A DNA stretch of 64,000 nt. Source: Leucothrix mucor DSM 2157 (GTDB lineage Bacteria > Pseudomonadota > Gammaproteobacteria > Thiotrichales > Thiotrichaceae). Every line of letters begins with the position of its first letter. Positions within the stretch are counted from its first letter, which is position 1. Both the position numbers and the translations under genes were made by a program. The stretch spans positions 620,001 through 684,000 of the forward strand of contig NZ_ATTE01000001.1 in the NCBI RefSeq assembly GCF_000419525.1. Reading direction: 5' to 3'. The notes under the pieces are model-generated. The model was not told the DNA's origin, searched no databases, and was given only the letters and a program-made list of their open reading frames with translations. Of this stretch, positions 7,841 to 17,714 are shown piece after piece.

Positions 7841-9934
7841 TCAAACCTGTACAAATACGGCTGCTTGCCTGATCCAGCGGGCAATAAGTGGGGCAATTGT
7901 TTCAGGATGTTTCGCTAATAACAAGTCAGCAATTTCCTGCACCTCTGGCAGCAGTGCCTGATCGCGTGCTAAATCAGCAATTTTAAACTGCAATTCGCCG
8001 GTTTGACGGGTGCCGAAAACTTCACCAGGGCCACGAATTTCCAAATCAATTTGGGCAATTTCAAAGCCATCACTGCTATTGCGCAGCGCATCTAAACGCT
8101 TTCGGGCTGTTTTGGATAAGGGCGCTTGATACATAAGCACGCAGCTACTGGCCGCTGCGCCACGACCAACTCGACCGCGTAACTGATGCAATTGAGCCAA
8201 GCCTAAGCGTTCGGCATTTTCAATTACCATCAAGCTAGCATTCGGTACATCAACTCCCACTTCAATCACGGTGGTGGCGACCAGAAGAGAGATTTCAGCT
8301 GCTTTAAATTGCTGCATCACTAATTGCTTATCGGCGGCGCTCATTCGGCCATGCACTAAGCCAACCGTAACGCCGGGGAGAGACTCCTGAAGTAGCTCAA
8401 AGGTTTGCTCGGCATTTTCACATTGCAGCGCTTCAGATTCTTCGATTAGCGTGCAGACCCAATACACTTGCGCACCATCCAGACAAACCGATTGAATACG
8501 GCCAATGATTTCATCACGGCGGCCATTGGCGATTACAACGGTTTTGATTGGCGTACGGCCGGGTGGTAATTCATCAATCACCGAATAATCCATATCGGCG
8601 TAAGCGGTCATTGCCAGCGTGCGGGGAATCGGGGTGGCGGTCATAATTAATTGGTGTGGATAGCCCAGTTGATCATCACCTTTTTCGCGTAAGGCCAAGC
8701 GTTGGCCCACACCGAAGCGGTGTTGTTCATCAATAATAATCAAGCTAAGGCGTGAGAAAGCGACATCATTTTGAAATAGGGCGTGAGTACCGACCACTAA
8801 ATCGCTCATGCCTAAAGCGGCACGTTCAGACTGGTCGCGACGCTCCTTCACTTTTTGCTTACCGGATAAGCTACCGACCGATAAACCTAGCGGCTCAAAC
8901 CAATCTGTAAAGCATTTCAAATGTTGTTCGGCCAGAATTTCAGTCGGTGCCATGAGTGCCACCTGATAGCCTGCTTCGATAGCATGCAAGGCAGCCGCCG
9001 CAGCAACTAAGGTTTTACCTGAGCCAACATCCCCTTGCACTAGGCGCGACATGGGGTGATTCTGGGTTAAATCCCGTTGAATTTCTTTAATCACCCGCTG
9101 CTGCGCTTTGGTTAGCGAAAAGGGTAAGGATTTGAGCAGTGCGCGTAATTGCTTGCCGGCGGGTTTTAAAGCAATACCCGGTCGTTGCAGACTTTGCTGG
9201 CGAAACTGCCGCAAACTCAGCTGATGCGCTAATAACTCTTCAAATGCCAGTCGCTTCATGGCTGGGTGATGAGTGCTTAGTATGAGTTGGCTGCTTTGCG
9301 CATCGGGCTGGTGCAGGCTGCGAATGGCTTGTGCTAGCTCCGGCATGCGGTGCGATCGTCGCAATGATTCCGGTAGAAAGTCATGCAACTCAGTGAGTCG
9401 CTTTAATCCCTCGCCCATAATGCGTCGCAATGTACGTTGCTGTAAGCCTTTAGTGCTGGGGTAAATCGCGGTTAGCGTAGATTCCAGCGGCATGCTCATG
9501 CCTGAGCTGATCACCGTATATTCAGGGTGGATCATTTCCATTTGATGGCCGGATTGCCGAATTTCCCCAAAACAACGAATGCGCGTACCGGCACTGAGTA
9601 CTTTTTGCTGAGCACCACTAAAATAAAAGAAGCGCAGTGTAAGGTAGCCGGTTTTATCGCTAATTCGTGACAACATCATGCGGCGGCCACGCATCACGAT
9701 ATCCGTGTTTTCAACGGTACCCTCGACCAATACATGGCGACCACCTTGCAAGTTACCTATTGATTGTACGCGGGTGCGATCCTGATATTGGCTGGGAAGG
9801 TGAAACAGCAAATCCTGAATACTTGAAATATCCAGTTTTTGCAGGTTTTCTGCCACCTTTGGGCCAACGCCTTTGAGGCTAGTGACCGATTCCTGAAGGG
9901 GATTTGTTAGTTGCACATTAGTCCAATTTATCAA
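7841..9934 (-). CDS. recG: ATP-dependent DNA helicase RecG
   Basis: This 697-residue protein matches the usual RecG length. It has the N-terminal wedge with an OB fold (about 55-160). Helicase motif I is GDVGSGKT, motif Ia MAPTEILAEQH, motif II DEQHRFG, motif III TATPIPRT, motif V ATTVIEVGVDVPNA and motif VI QLRGRVGRG. The TRG-type C-terminal region follows with the FGTRQTGELQF block. RecG remodels stalled forks and branch-migrates Holliday junctions. The gene is first in the minus-strand run that continues into the RDD/SpoIIM/MoxR cluster. No sign of damage. Confidence 0.97.
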   Translation of the reverse strand: MINWTNVQLTNPLQESVTSLKGVGPKVAENLQKLDISSIQDLLFHLPSQYQDRTRVQSIGNLQGGRHVLVEGTVENTDIVMRGRRMMLSRISDKTGYLTLRFFYFSGAQQKVLSAGTRIRCFGEIRQSGHQMEMIHPEYTVISSGMSMPLESTLTAIYPSTKGLQQRTLRRIMGEGLKRLTELHDFLPESLRRSHRMPELAQAIRSLHQPDAQSSQLILSTHHPAMKRLAFEELLAHQLSLRQFRQQSLQRPGIALKPAGKQLRALLKSLPFSLTKAQQRVIKEIQRDLTQNHPMSRLVQGDVGSGKTLVAAAAALHAIEAGYQVALMAPTEILAEQHLKCFTDWFEPLGLSVGSLSGKQKVKERRDQSERAALGMSDLVVGTHALFQNDVAFSRLSLIIIDEQHRFGVGQRLALREKGDDQLGYPHQLIMTATPIPRTLAMTAYADMDYSVIDELPPGRTPIKTVVIANGRRDEIIGRIQSVCLDGAQVYWVCTLIEESEALQCENAEQTFELLQESLPGVTVGLVHGRMSAADKQLVMQQFKAAEISLLVATTVIEVGVDVPNASLMVIENAERLGLAQLHQLRGRVGRGAAASSCVLMYQAPLSKTARKRLDALRNSSDGFEIAQIDLEIRGPGEVFGTRQTGELQFKIADLARDQALLPEVQEIADLLLAKHPETIAPLIARWIRQAAVFVQV

Positions 9935-10068
9935 GGTGGTGGGTTAAGCTTGGAGTATAGCCTGAACGGGGTAGGCTTGCTAATTGGGCCTAACGCAGCG
10001 GCTAAAGACTGTTGTAGACTTAGTATGAGATTCAGTCATATTTAATGCGAATTGAGGAGAGGCACCAC

Positions 10069-10599
10069 ATGAAAAATACCTATCGGGTCGTTGTGATCGG
10101 CAGCAGTTCTCTATCTATTGTCGGCAACTTGACGTCCGAATTGGCTCAGGAGCAGTGCGACTTGGTCGCAACCTCCTCATTCTGTTTGGGCGATAATTTC
10201 GTGATTATGATGATCGTCAATACGGATAATTCCGCCACAGAGCTCAGGGAATTGCTTGGGCCTGCCGCTGAACAATACAGCCTACAGCTAATCGTTGATG
10301 CGCTTGAAGGCTTCAATTACAAACATGAATCCCCCGATGTGTCGGTGCTGGTACACGGCGCGGACAGAATCGGTGTTTTCTCTTACTGCATGGCGATCTT
10401 AAATGATGCCGGTTTGGAAGTATTGAGTATGCATTCTGATTTGCTGGGAAAAGCGGCTCAGGGAGAGGAAGAAGAGTTTTTGAATATCATTAAAGGGCGT
10501 GCAAGCTTGGGTGTTGAAGAGCTCAACCGTGCCGCCGATAACCTAAGAAACAATGATATTGATGTGACGATTACTATGGTTGGGCCGGATAGCGAGTAG
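10069..10599 (+). CDS. gcvR: Glycine cleavage system transcriptional repressor-type ACT protein
   Basis: I start at ATG 10069 (MKNTYRVVVIG), since GAGAGG lies six bases upstream, rather than the earlier ATG at 10045. The roughly 176-residue product has two tandem ACT domains. The first is around VIGSSSLSIVGNLTSELAQEQCDLV and the second around VSVLVHGADRIGVFSYCMAILNDAGLEV. This is the layout of GcvR, which binds glycine and sequesters GcvA to repress the gcv operon. No gcv genes lie in the window. It stands alone between recG (divergent) and the flavoenzyme gene (convergent). Confidence 0.8.
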   Translation: MKNTYRVVVIGSSSLSIVGNLTSELAQEQCDLVATSSFCLGDNFVIMMIVNTDNSATELRELLGPAAEQYSLQLIVDALEGFNYKHESPDVSVLVHGADRIGVFSYCMAILNDAGLEVLSMHSDLLGKAAQGEEEEFLNIIKGRASLGVEELNRAADNLRNNDIDVTITMVGPDSE

Positions 10600-10605
10600 C
10601 AATCG

Positions 10606-10642
10606 CTTCTGCCCTTATTGAGCATGTCAATAACGGCAGAAG
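10606..10642. terminator. Long hairpin between convergent genes
   Basis: CTTCTGCC-C-TTATTG (10606-10620) pairs with CAATAA-C-GGCAGAAG (10628-10642): fourteen base pairs with one C-C mismatch and a seven-base loop. It lies between the ends of gcvR and the flavoenzyme gene. Neither side has a clean T-run, so it may terminate weakly, protect 3' ends, or work with Rho. Confidence 0.45.
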
Positions 10643-10659
10643 GAATGTTTGGTGCGGGT

Positions 10660-12696
10660 TTAAATATCTTTCACTAGGCGCAATGCATCATAAATCGCCG
10701 CATGGGTATTGCGGCCAGATACCGCGTCGCCAATCCGGAATAGTTGATATTGTCCTTCAGGGTTACGGATTACCGTTTGTTTTTCACCCGCAATCAGTTG
10801 CTCATGCGACATTTCACCATGGTTAGAGGAGGCTGCTTTTAAATCAAAATACAGTTCTTCGATTGGCAGAATACCGTGGTTAATCACTACCTGATCAACC
10901 AGTCGCTGTTGTGATACGCCGCCGTAATCGCTACCGACTTGTGCCGATAAACCTGTCTCGGTTTTCTCAAGCGACTCTAGTCGATAGGTTACTGTAAAAG
11001 TAGTATCCAACTGCTGCAAAGAGCGCATATAGGGCACTAGATTCATCGCCATGACTTCCGGCGCGAACGAGCGGTCGGGCGTCATAATTTCAACTTTAGC
11101 ACCAGCTTTGGCGATCACTTCAGCGGCTTGCAGGCCAGCATGATCACCAGCATCATCAAACACCAATACGTTTTTACCGGGCTTCACATCGCCGGAAATA
11201 ATATCCCAGGCAGATACTACCAGCTCGTTACCTTGCGTTAGTACATCGGTATGCGGCAAGCCACCGGTAGCAATAATCACCACATCTGGATTTTCGGCAT
11301 TGACCTCTTCAGCTTCAGCCCACGTATCAAAGTGGAATTTAATGCCTAAGCGCTCACACTGTGCCATGCGCCATTCGATGATAGAAATCATCTCTTTGCG
11401 ACGCTCATTTTGTGAGGTTAGGCGTACCTGACCACCTGGTTGGCTAGCGGCTTCAAAGACCACGACTTCATGACCGCGCTCACCCGCCAAGCGTGCCGCT
11501 TCCAAACCTCCGGGGCCTGCGCCAACAATCACTACCTTTTTACGTGCTTCAGCTTTAGGAATCTGATGTGGCATGGTTTCTTCACGGCCAGTGGCGGCAT
11601 TGTGAATGCAGTAGGCTGAGCCACCTTGATAAATGCGGTCCAAACAATAGTTGGCACCCACGCAAGGACGAATCTCATCTTCGCGCTTTTCAATAATCTT
11701 GCGCACAATGTGTGGGTCAGCGATATGCGCGCGGGTCATGCCGATCAAGTCCACTTTACCGGAAGCAATGGCATAACGGGCCGTGGCAACATCCGGAATT
11801 TTAGCCGCATGGAATACCGGGAAATTAGTCGCCGCGCGAATTTCTCCGGCGAAATCCAAGTGCGGGCTGTTAGCCATACCTTGAATCGGGATGAGATCGG
11901 TGAGTCCGGCATCGGTATCGATATGGCCGCGCACTACGTTTAAGAAATCAATCATGCCGCTGTCTTTCAGGCGCTGTGAGATGGTTAAGCCATCTGCTGG
12001 GCTAAGTCCTCGGTCCAGCATCTCATCGCCGGTATAGCGAATGCCGACAATAAACTCTGATCCAACGCGCTTGCGAATTTCAGTTAATACATCAAAGGTG
12101 AATTTCAGGCGGTTATCCAGCGAGCCGCCATAGGGGTCATCCAATTCATTAGTCAGTGGCGACCAGAATTGATCCATTAAATGGCCATAGGCTTGCAGCT
12201 CAATACCATCCATGCCTCCCGCTTTCATGCGCTCAGCCGCATCGGCATAGTCTTTGATAATGCGATCAATATCCCAGTCTTCCATCATCTTTGGAAAGGC
12301 GCGATGTGAGGCTTCGCGGTTATGAGATGGGGAGACGACGGGTAGCCAGTTAGATTTATCCCAACGTGTGCGACGGCCCAAATGAGTCAGCTGGATCATG
12401 ATGGCTGCACCTTGCTCATGAACTGAGTCGGTCAGATCTTTCATCCAAGGCACAACTTCATCTTTGTAGACCAGCAGGTTGTTGAATACTGGCGGGCTAT
12501 CTTTGGAAACTGCTGCAGAGCCTGCCGTCATGGTCATCGCTATGCCACCTTTGGCGCGCTCAGTGTGATAGGCGCGGTAACGGCTTTTGGGCATGCCATC
12601 TTCAGGGTAGGCCGGCTCATGCGAGGTCATGATAATACGATTGCGCAGCGTTAAATGCTTAAGTTGGTAAGGCTGGAGTAGAGGATCGTTGGACAT
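10660..12696 (-). CDS. dgcA: DgcA-like NADH:flavin oxidoreductase (dimethylglycine demethylase type)
   Basis: This 678-residue protein has the trimethylamine dehydrogenase/2,4-dienoyl-CoA reductase layout. An N-terminal old-yellow-enzyme FMN barrel (1-340; QLTHLGRR, AYGHLMDQFWSP, DPYGGSLDNR) is followed by an iron-sulfur loop (CVGANYCLDR then CIHN) and two Rossmann dinucleotide-binding domains (VVIVGAGPGGLEAAR at about 388-402). The opening (SHEPAYPEDGMPKSRYRAYH) matches what I recall of the DgcA subfamily of dimethylglycine catabolism. Assignment beyond the family is inference. One usual cluster cysteine is alanine (see findings). AAAGGAG lies 7 bases before the ATG. It is divergent from a TetR gene, its likely regulator. 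The partner dgcB is not in the window. Confidence 0.7.
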   Translation of the reverse strand: MSNDPLLQPYQLKHLTLRNRIIMTSHEPAYPEDGMPKSRYRAYHTERAKGGIAMTMTAGSAAVSKDSPPVFNNLLVYKDEVVPWMKDLTDSVHEQGAAIMIQLTHLGRRTRWDKSNWLPVVSPSHNREASHRAFPKMMEDWDIDRIIKDYADAAERMKAGGMDGIELQAYGHLMDQFWSPLTNELDDPYGGSLDNRLKFTFDVLTEIRKRVGSEFIVGIRYTGDEMLDRGLSPADGLTISQRLKDSGMIDFLNVVRGHIDTDAGLTDLIPIQGMANSPHLDFAGEIRAATNFPVFHAAKIPDVATARYAIASGKVDLIGMTRAHIADPHIVRKIIEKREDEIRPCVGANYCLDRIYQGGSAYCIHNAATGREETMPHQIPKAEARKKVVIVGAGPGGLEAARLAGERGHEVVVFEAASQPGGQVRLTSQNERRKEMISIIEWRMAQCERLGIKFHFDTWAEAEEVNAENPDVVIIATGGLPHTDVLTQGNELVVSAWDIISGDVKPGKNVLVFDDAGDHAGLQAAEVIAKAGAKVEIMTPDRSFAPEVMAMNLVPYMRSLQQLDTTFTVTYRLESLEKTETGLSAQVGSDYGGVSQQRLVDQVVINHGILPIEELYFDLKAASSNHGEMSHEQLIAGEKQTVIRNPEGQYQLFRIGDAVSGRNTHAAIYDALRLVKDI

Positions 12697-12759
12697 GGGT
12701 GATCTCCTTTAAGGGTCAGTATAAGTGTTGGCAATCGCGGTTAGCCGCGGGTGAAACTG

Positions 12760-12789
12760 ATCGTATTTCAAAATGTACAGTAGTGTCAA
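12760..12789 (-). promoter_or_regulatory. Sigma-70 promoter for the DgcA-like gene with embedded palindrome
   Basis: On the minus strand a perfect TTGACA (-35, bases 12784-12789) is followed 18 bases later by TACGAT (-10, bases 12760-12765). The palindrome TGTACA (12774-12779) sits in the spacer, a natural place for a repressor operator. The divergent tetR gene has a TATAAT at 12827-12832, 29 bases before its ATG. The two promoters lie about 40 bases apart, so one bound repressor could affect both. Confidence 0.5.
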
Positions 12790-12861
12790 TTAAATTTACT
12801 AGGGTGTTTGAGCTAATTGTTATGTGTATAATCCAGCTATTAATTTAGTCATAAGGTTTTT

Positions 12862-13497
12862 ATGAAACAGCAGATTGCCAGTGAGAGTGGCTGGCGTGGT
12901 TCGCCGGAAGTATGGCTGGATGCCGCATTTGAGTTATTGATTGAGTCAGGTGTGGAGTCGGTAAAAATAGCGACGCTGGCAAAGCGCCTAAGCTTGTCAC
13001 GGACTAGTTTTTACTGGTTTTTTAGTGACCGTGAAGCCTTGTTGGATGCTTTAGTGGCGCGCTGGCGTGATAAAAACACGGGCAATTTAGTGAAGCAATG
13101 CGAGGCCTATGCTGACTCCGCCGCTGAAGCCGTGTTGAATGTATTTGATTGCTGGATAGATAAAGCCATCTTTGATCATAAGCTTGAATTTGCAATGCGT
13201 AGCTGGTCATTACAGTCGGCAGAAATATTGGCGGAAGTGCAGCTGGCAGATCAACAGCGTTTGATTGCGATTACGGAGATGTTTGAGCGATTTGATTATC
13301 CGGCAGTGTCAGCCGATGTGCATGCGCGGACCATTTATTTGGTGCAGATTGGTTATGTGTCGATGCAGGCTGAAGAAAGCCTTGAAGTACGCATGAAGCG
13401 CATTGCGGAGTATGTGAAAATCTTTACTGGTGCCGTACCGGAACAGAAAGAGCTCGCTCGTTTCTTTTCACGGCACGGTTATCAGCCAGAAGTTTAG
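12862..13497 (+). CDS. TetR family transcriptional regulator
   Basis: In this 211-residue protein, residues about 12-60 form a TetR DNA-binding domain: helix AAFELLIESGVESVKIATLAKRL, then the recognition helix LSRTSFYWFFSDREALLDAL. The rest is an all-helical ligand/dimer domain with no close family I can name. It is divergently transcribed from the DgcA-like flavoenzyme gene with 165 bases between them, which suggests it controls that gene and possibly itself. The ligand is unknown. Confidence 0.88.
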   Translation: MKQQIASESGWRGSPEVWLDAAFELLIESGVESVKIATLAKRLSLSRTSFYWFFSDREALLDALVARWRDKNTGNLVKQCEAYADSAAEAVLNVFDCWIDKAIFDHKLEFAMRSWSLQSAEILAEVQLADQQRLIAITEMFERFDYPAVSADVHARTIYLVQIGYVSMQAEESLEVRMKRIAEYVKIFTGAVPEQKELARFFSRHGYQPEV

Positions 13498-13529
13498 CTT
13501 ATCAATATCTTTTAAGCAGAGGTAGTGTG

Positions 13530-14324
13530 TTAAACCGCCACTGCACCCTTGATATGGGGATGGCATTGATAATCCACGATCTCAATATCCTCATAAGTGA
13601 AATCAAACAAATCCTTAATCTCAGGATTCAGTTTTAATGTCGGCAGTGGGTACGGCTCACGTGATAGCTGTAATTCCACCTGTTCCAGATGATTGCTATA
13701 CAAATGCGCATCGCCCAATGTATGAATAAATTCACCGGGTTCAAGGTCGCAGACTTGCGCCATCATCATCGTCAGAAGGGCATAAGAGGCGATATTAAAT
13801 GGCACACCTAAGAAGATATCCGCACTACGCTGATAAAGCTGGCAGGAGAGCTTGCCATCCGCTACATAGAACTGGAATAGGGCATGACAAGGTGGCAATG
13901 CCATCTGATTCACAAAGCTCACATTCCAGGCACTGACGATAATGCGTCGAGAGTCTGGTGTGTTTTTGATTTGATCAATGACTTGCTGAATTTGGTCAAT
14001 TGAGCCGCCATCAGGCGTTGGCCATGAGCGCCATTGCACGCCATAAACAGGACCCAGTTCGCCATTTTCATCAGCCCACTCATCCCAGATCGATACCCCG
14101 TTTTCTTTCAGGTATTCGATATTGCTGTCACCACGTAAAAACCACAGTAGCTCATGAATAATCGAGCGCAAGTGCAGTTTTTTGGTGGTGACCATTGGGA
14201 AGCCATCCGCCAAGTCATAGCGAGATTGGTGGCCAAATACTGAAACGGTACCCGTGCCAGTGCGGTCGGTACGTACATTGCCGTTATCGCGCACATGGCG
14301 CATCAAATCTAAATACTGCTTCAT
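13530..14324 (-). CDS. thyA: Thymidylate synthase
   Basis: At 264 residues it has the same length as the E. coli enzyme, with the catalytic cysteine at residue 146 in [10 protein letters not shown]. Folate and dUMP motifs are present: [50 protein letters not shown]. It methylates dUMP to dTMP using methylenetetrahydrofolate in the cytoplasm. It begins 2 bases after lgt ends, the common lgt-thyA pairing. Confidence 0.98.
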   Translation of the reverse strand: MKQYLDLMRHVRDNGNVRTDRTGTGTVSVFGHQSRYDLADGFPMVTTKKLHLRSIIHELLWFLRGDSNIEYLKENGVSIWDEWADENGELGPVYGVQWRSWPTPDGGSIDQIQQVIDQIKNTPDSRRIIVSAWNVSFVNQMALPPCHALFQFYVADGKLSCQLYQRSADIFLGVPFNIASYALLTMMMAQVCDLEPGEFIHTLGDAHLYSNHLEQVELQLSREPYPLPTLKLNPEIKDLFDFTYEDIEIVDYQCHPHIKGAVAV

Positions 14325-14326
14325 GC

Positions 14327-15130
14327 TTAGTGGCTCGTTGCGCTGACAGGGTGCTTACGGTAGCCCCACCACATCAGGGCGACGCCAAGTAAGAACATAG
14401 GAACGGATAGAATCTGACCTTGAGTCAACCAGCCAAAGGCGATGTAGCCGAGGTGTGCATCTGGCAGCCGGTAAAACTCAACCACAATTCGTGCAATTGA
14501 ATAACCAATCAGGAATAAGCCGGAGATAGCACCCATTGGGCGTGGTTTACTCGAAAATAGCCACAGAACAACGAATAGCGCTACACCTTCCAGTGCAGCT
14601 TGATACAGCTGTGAGGCATGGCGCGGAATGTCATCAACCGTTGGGAATACCATTGCCCAAGGCACATCCGTAGGACGCCCCCATAGCTCGACATTGATGA
14701 AGTTACCAATGCGGCCAGCACCTAAACCCAGTGGCACTAATGGCGCTACAAAGTCAGAGACTTTCAGTAGCGGCAAGCCAAATTTTCGGGCCAGTAAAAT
14801 CGATGCAACAACGACACCAATTAAGCCGCCGTGGAAGCTCATCCCACCTTCCCAGATACGCAATACCATGGCTGGGTTCGCCAGAAAGTCAGCGAATTTG
14901 TAGAAGAAGATGTAGCCAAGTCGACCACCGAGCACGACCCCTAAGGCGCCGTAAAACAGAATATCATCTACCTGATCTGGCGTGATGACGCTACCGGGCT
15001 TGCGCGCGCGGTATTTGCCAAGCAATAAGAAGGCAACAAAGCCCACGACATACATAAGCCCGTACCAATGCACGCCAAATGTTTCGGTCACATGGATCGC
15101 GACCGGATCAAAACCAGGATGAGTTAACAT
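14327..15130 (-). CDS. lgt: Prolipoprotein diacylglyceryl transferase
   Basis: This 267-residue polytopic membrane protein has the family blocks [48 protein letters not shown] and the C-terminal [19 protein letters not shown]. It transfers diacylglycerol from phosphatidylglycerol to the lipobox cysteine of prolipoproteins. The window encodes at least two such substrates (17085-17702 and 54722-57427). It lies between trpC (14-base gap) and thyA (2-base gap), so all are probably on one transcript. Confidence 0.97.
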   Translation of the reverse strand: MLTHPGFDPVAIHVTETFGVHWYGLMYVVGFVAFLLLGKYRARKPGSVITPDQVDDILFYGALGVVLGGRLGYIFFYKFADFLANPAMVLRIWEGGMSFHGGLIGVVVASILLARKFGLPLLKVSDFVAPLVPLGLGAGRIGNFINVELWGRPTDVPWAMVFPTVDDIPRHASQLYQAALEGVALFVVLWLFSSKPRPMGAISGLFLIGYSIARIVVEFYRLPDAHLGYIAFGWLTQGQILSVPMFLLGVALMWWGYRKHPVSATSH

Positions 15131-15144
15131 GAATAATTAGTGCC

Positions 15145-15963
15145 TTAGAAAAACAATTTTTGTAGCTGTGTGCCGGGCTCTTCAGCGCGCATAAATGCCT
15201 CGCCAACCAGGAATGCGTTGACGTTGTTATCACGCATTAGCTTCACGTCTTCGACAGTGTGAATACCACTTTCGGTGATCACAATACGATCTTCCGGAAT
15301 GCTGCTTAACAAATCCAGCGTGGTTTGCAGGGAGGTGTCAAAGGTGCGTAAATCGCGGTTATTAATACCGATCAACTCAGCTGTTAAGCCCAGTGCCGTT
15401 TCAAGCTCATCTGCATCGTGTACTTCAACCAATACATCCATGCCTAAGCTAGTGGCGGTATCGTAAAGTGAATGCAGCAGTTCAGTACCCAATGCCGCAA
15501 CGATTAACAGGATGCAATCAGCTCCCATCGCGCGCGCTTCATACACTTGGTATGGGTCAATAATGAAATCTTTACGAATCACTGGCAGGGAGCAGGCATC
15601 ACGAGCTTCGATTAGGTAGTCAATGTTGCCCTGAAAAAAGTGCTCATCGGTTAGTACCGATAAACACGCAGCGCCGCCGGCTTCATAGCTCTTGGCAATA
15701 TCCGCGGGTCTGAAGTCTTCACGAATCAAGCCTTTGCTTGGTGACGCTTTTTTCACTTCAGCGATAACGGCCGGTTGATTGTTTGCCAGTTTTTGGCGTA
15801 GTGCCGCTGCAAATGGGCGTACCGCTGGTGCCGTTTCAATCGCTGTCGTCAGCGCTTCTAATGGCACCGCTTGGCGGGCGTTATAAACTTCCTGAACTTT
15901 ATGAGTAATAATTTTTTTCAGGACATCCGACGTATGTAATAGCTCGTCTTCTAATTGGCTCAT
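15145..15963 (-). CDS. trpC: Indole-3-glycerol phosphate synthase
   Basis: This 272-residue monofunctional TrpC has the barrel motifs [64 protein letters not shown] and ITESGIHT. It closes the indole ring in tryptophan synthesis from carboxyphenylamino-deoxyribulose phosphate. It overlaps trpD by 4 bases (15960-15963). The trpF domain fused in E. coli is absent, as is usual in many other gammaproteobacteria. Confidence 0.97.
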   Translation of the reverse strand: MSQLEDELLHTSDVLKKIITHKVQEVYNARQAVPLEALTTAIETAPAVRPFAAALRQKLANNQPAVIAEVKKASPSKGLIREDFRPADIAKSYEAGGAACLSVLTDEHFFQGNIDYLIEARDACSLPVIRKDFIIDPYQVYEARAMGADCILLIVAALGTELLHSLYDTATSLGMDVLVEVHDADELETALGLTAELIGINNRDLRTFDTSLQTTLDLLSSIPEDRIVITESGIHTVEDVKLMRDNNVNAFLVGEAFMRAEEPGTQLQKLFF

Positions 15964-16973
15964 GAGTTGGTCTTCTCGCTCAATGCGGTTAATTTCTCAA
16001 GGGCTGCGCCAGAAGCAATCACTTCCTGTGCGCGTGTAATTCCAGCTTCTAGGGTATCGCTTAGGCCTGCGGCATAAATTGCAGCACCGGCATTCATTGC
16101 AACGATATCGCGGGCAGCACCGGCTTCATTGCTTAGCACGCCACGTAACATTGTCAGGCTTTGCTCGGCATTTTCTACTTTAATGCTATCCAAAGGTTGG
16201 CGGCTAAAGCCAAAGTCTTCTGGGGTAATGGTGTATTCGCGAACTTCGCCATCTTTTAGCTCAGCCACATGGGTTGGGCAAGCAATGCTGATTTCATCCA
16301 AGCCATCTTCGGCGCTAACCACTAATACATGGTTACTGCCGAGCTGCTTCAGTACTTCCGCCATCGGTCGTACCAGTTTTGGGGTAAATACGCCCAGTAA
16401 CTGGTTTGGCGCGCCAGCCGGATTAGTCAGCGGGCCAAGAATATTAAAGATCGTGCGCACAGCCATTTCTTTACGTGGGCCAATCGCATGTTTCATCGCG
16501 CTGTGGTGCATTGGGGCAAACATAAAGCCAACACCTAGCTCTTCCACACAGGCTTTGACTTGCTCTGGTGAAATACCCAAATTAACCCCTGCCGCTTCCA
16601 AGACATCGGCCGCGCCAGACTTACTGGAAACCGAGCGATTACCGTGCTTGGCCACATGGCCACCCGCTGCAGCAACCACAAAGCAGCTCGCGGTAGAGAT
16701 ATTAAAGGTGCTGCTGCCATCGCCACCGGTACCAACAATATCAACCAGATTATCGGCTTGAATATCAACCGGCGTTGCCAGATCACGCATCACCTGAGCG
16801 GCGGCAGTGATCTCATCCACACTTTCGCTTTTTAGGCGTAATGCCACCAGAAAACCACCAATCTGAGCATCGGTTGCTTTGCCCGTCATGATTTCCTGCA
16901 TGACCTGTGTCATTTCTTCAGAAGATAGATCTTTTTGCTCAATTACTTGGGCAATAGCTTGTTGAATATTCAT
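15960..16973 (-). CDS. trpD: Anthranilate phosphoribosyltransferase
   Basis: I start at ATG 16973 ([13 protein letters not shown]), the conserved N-terminus. The frame upstream of it is not family-like. That gives 337 residues. Motifs: [18 protein letters not shown] for phosphoribosyl-pyrophosphate binding, [31 protein letters not shown], and DGLDEIS. It is TrpD alone without the TrpG glutamine amidotransferase, and trpG is not adjacent upstream. The next gene upstream is an unrelated lipoprotein 111 bases away, so a trpDC-lgt-thyA transcript probably starts here. Confidence 0.96.
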   Translation of the reverse strand: MNIQQAIAQVIEQKDLSSEEMTQVMQEIMTGKATDAQIGGFLVALRLKSESVDEITAAAQVMRDLATPVDIQADNLVDIVGTGGDGSSTFNISTASCFVVAAAGGHVAKHGNRSVSSKSGAADVLEAAGVNLGISPEQVKACVEELGVGFMFAPMHHSAMKHAIGPRKEMAVRTIFNILGPLTNPAGAPNQLLGVFTPKLVRPMAEVLKQLGSNHVLVVSAEDGLDEISIACPTHVAELKDGEVREYTITPEDFGFSRQPLDSIKVENAEQSLTMLRGVLSNEAGAARDIVAMNAGAAIYAAGLSDTLEAGITRAQEVIASGAALEKLTALSEKTNS

Positions 16974-17084
16974 AGGCTTATTGGTGATTATCGGTAAACA
17001 GGGAGGTATCTTAGCATGCAATATAGGCGGGAACGAACCCCAACCCTGTGATGAAAGCATTACAAGGTTGGAAGGTTCAGGGTA

Positions 17085-17702
17085 TTAGTCGGCGGGCTTT
17101 AAAGTGCGGAAGATTAGCTCAAATGAAGGCTCAGTTTGAGTCAGAGAGTCATTGCTGACCTGATTCACTAAAAACGCCGCAAAGCGCGCAGAATCTTTAC
17201 GGAAATACTCACGATAGTCGCTGGTTTGAATGCCAGCCACGCTACCGGGAACGGTTTCTACCACCCAATCATAGGTTTTGCCATTTAGATCACGGCTAAT
17301 GGTCATGAACTCAATTGGCTCAATCACGGCAGGGCTATCTTCTGCCTGCGTATTATCGGTCGCCAGTGGCACGACTCGAGTTTGCTCAGAGTAGCTGTTT
17401 ACAAACTGCTCTAGCGTTGGGGTGTCATCAATCGGGAAAATCTGAATAGATGACAGAGCATTTTCATCTGGGGACTCAATAAACACGTAACGCACCGCAT
17501 CCTGAACCACATCTTCAACCACGTTCCAATCTTTTGGATATTCAAACGTTAAGCCGTCTTGTTCGTACTGTTTAGACTCAACGGCAGGCACAGCAATCGC
17601 GGCGACTTCAGCTGTTTTCTCTTCTGTTGGCTCCTCGACTCGCTCACAGGCGGTCAGAGTAAACGCTATCAGGCAGCTAAAAAGTAAAGGGCGCATGTTC
17701 AT
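17085..17702 (-). CDS. Putative lipoprotein with a PsbP/DUF1795-like domain
   Basis: This 205-residue protein has an N-terminal signal LLFSCLIAFTLTAC whose lipobox cysteine is residue 19, then an acidic Glu-rich linker. The soluble domain begins YEQDGLTFEYPKDWNVVED, a pattern seen in PsbP-like and DUF1795 proteins, and continues with an alternating strand pattern. Residue 2 of the mature protein is Glu rather than Asp, so Lol sorting to the outer membrane is expected. It starts 12 bases after the GST-like gene stops. No specific function is recognised. Confidence 0.75.
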   Translation of the reverse strand: MNMRPLLFSCLIAFTLTACERVEEPTEEKTAEVAAIAVPAVESKQYEQDGLTFEYPKDWNVVEDVVQDAVRYVFIESPDENALSSIQIFPIDDTPTLEQFVNSYSEQTRVVPLATDNTQAEDSPAVIEPIEFMTISRDLNGKTYDWVVETVPGSVAGIQTSDYREYFRKDSARFAAFLVNQVSNDSLTQTEPSFELIFRTLKPAD

Positions 17703-17714
17703 ACAGTTACCGAT

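Noticed and set aside
16129-16761. A 210-codon plus-strand frame
   Set aside because: It lies wholly antisense to trpD, a well-conserved gene. The Pro/Ser/Thr-rich translation is an artefact of trpD codon use.
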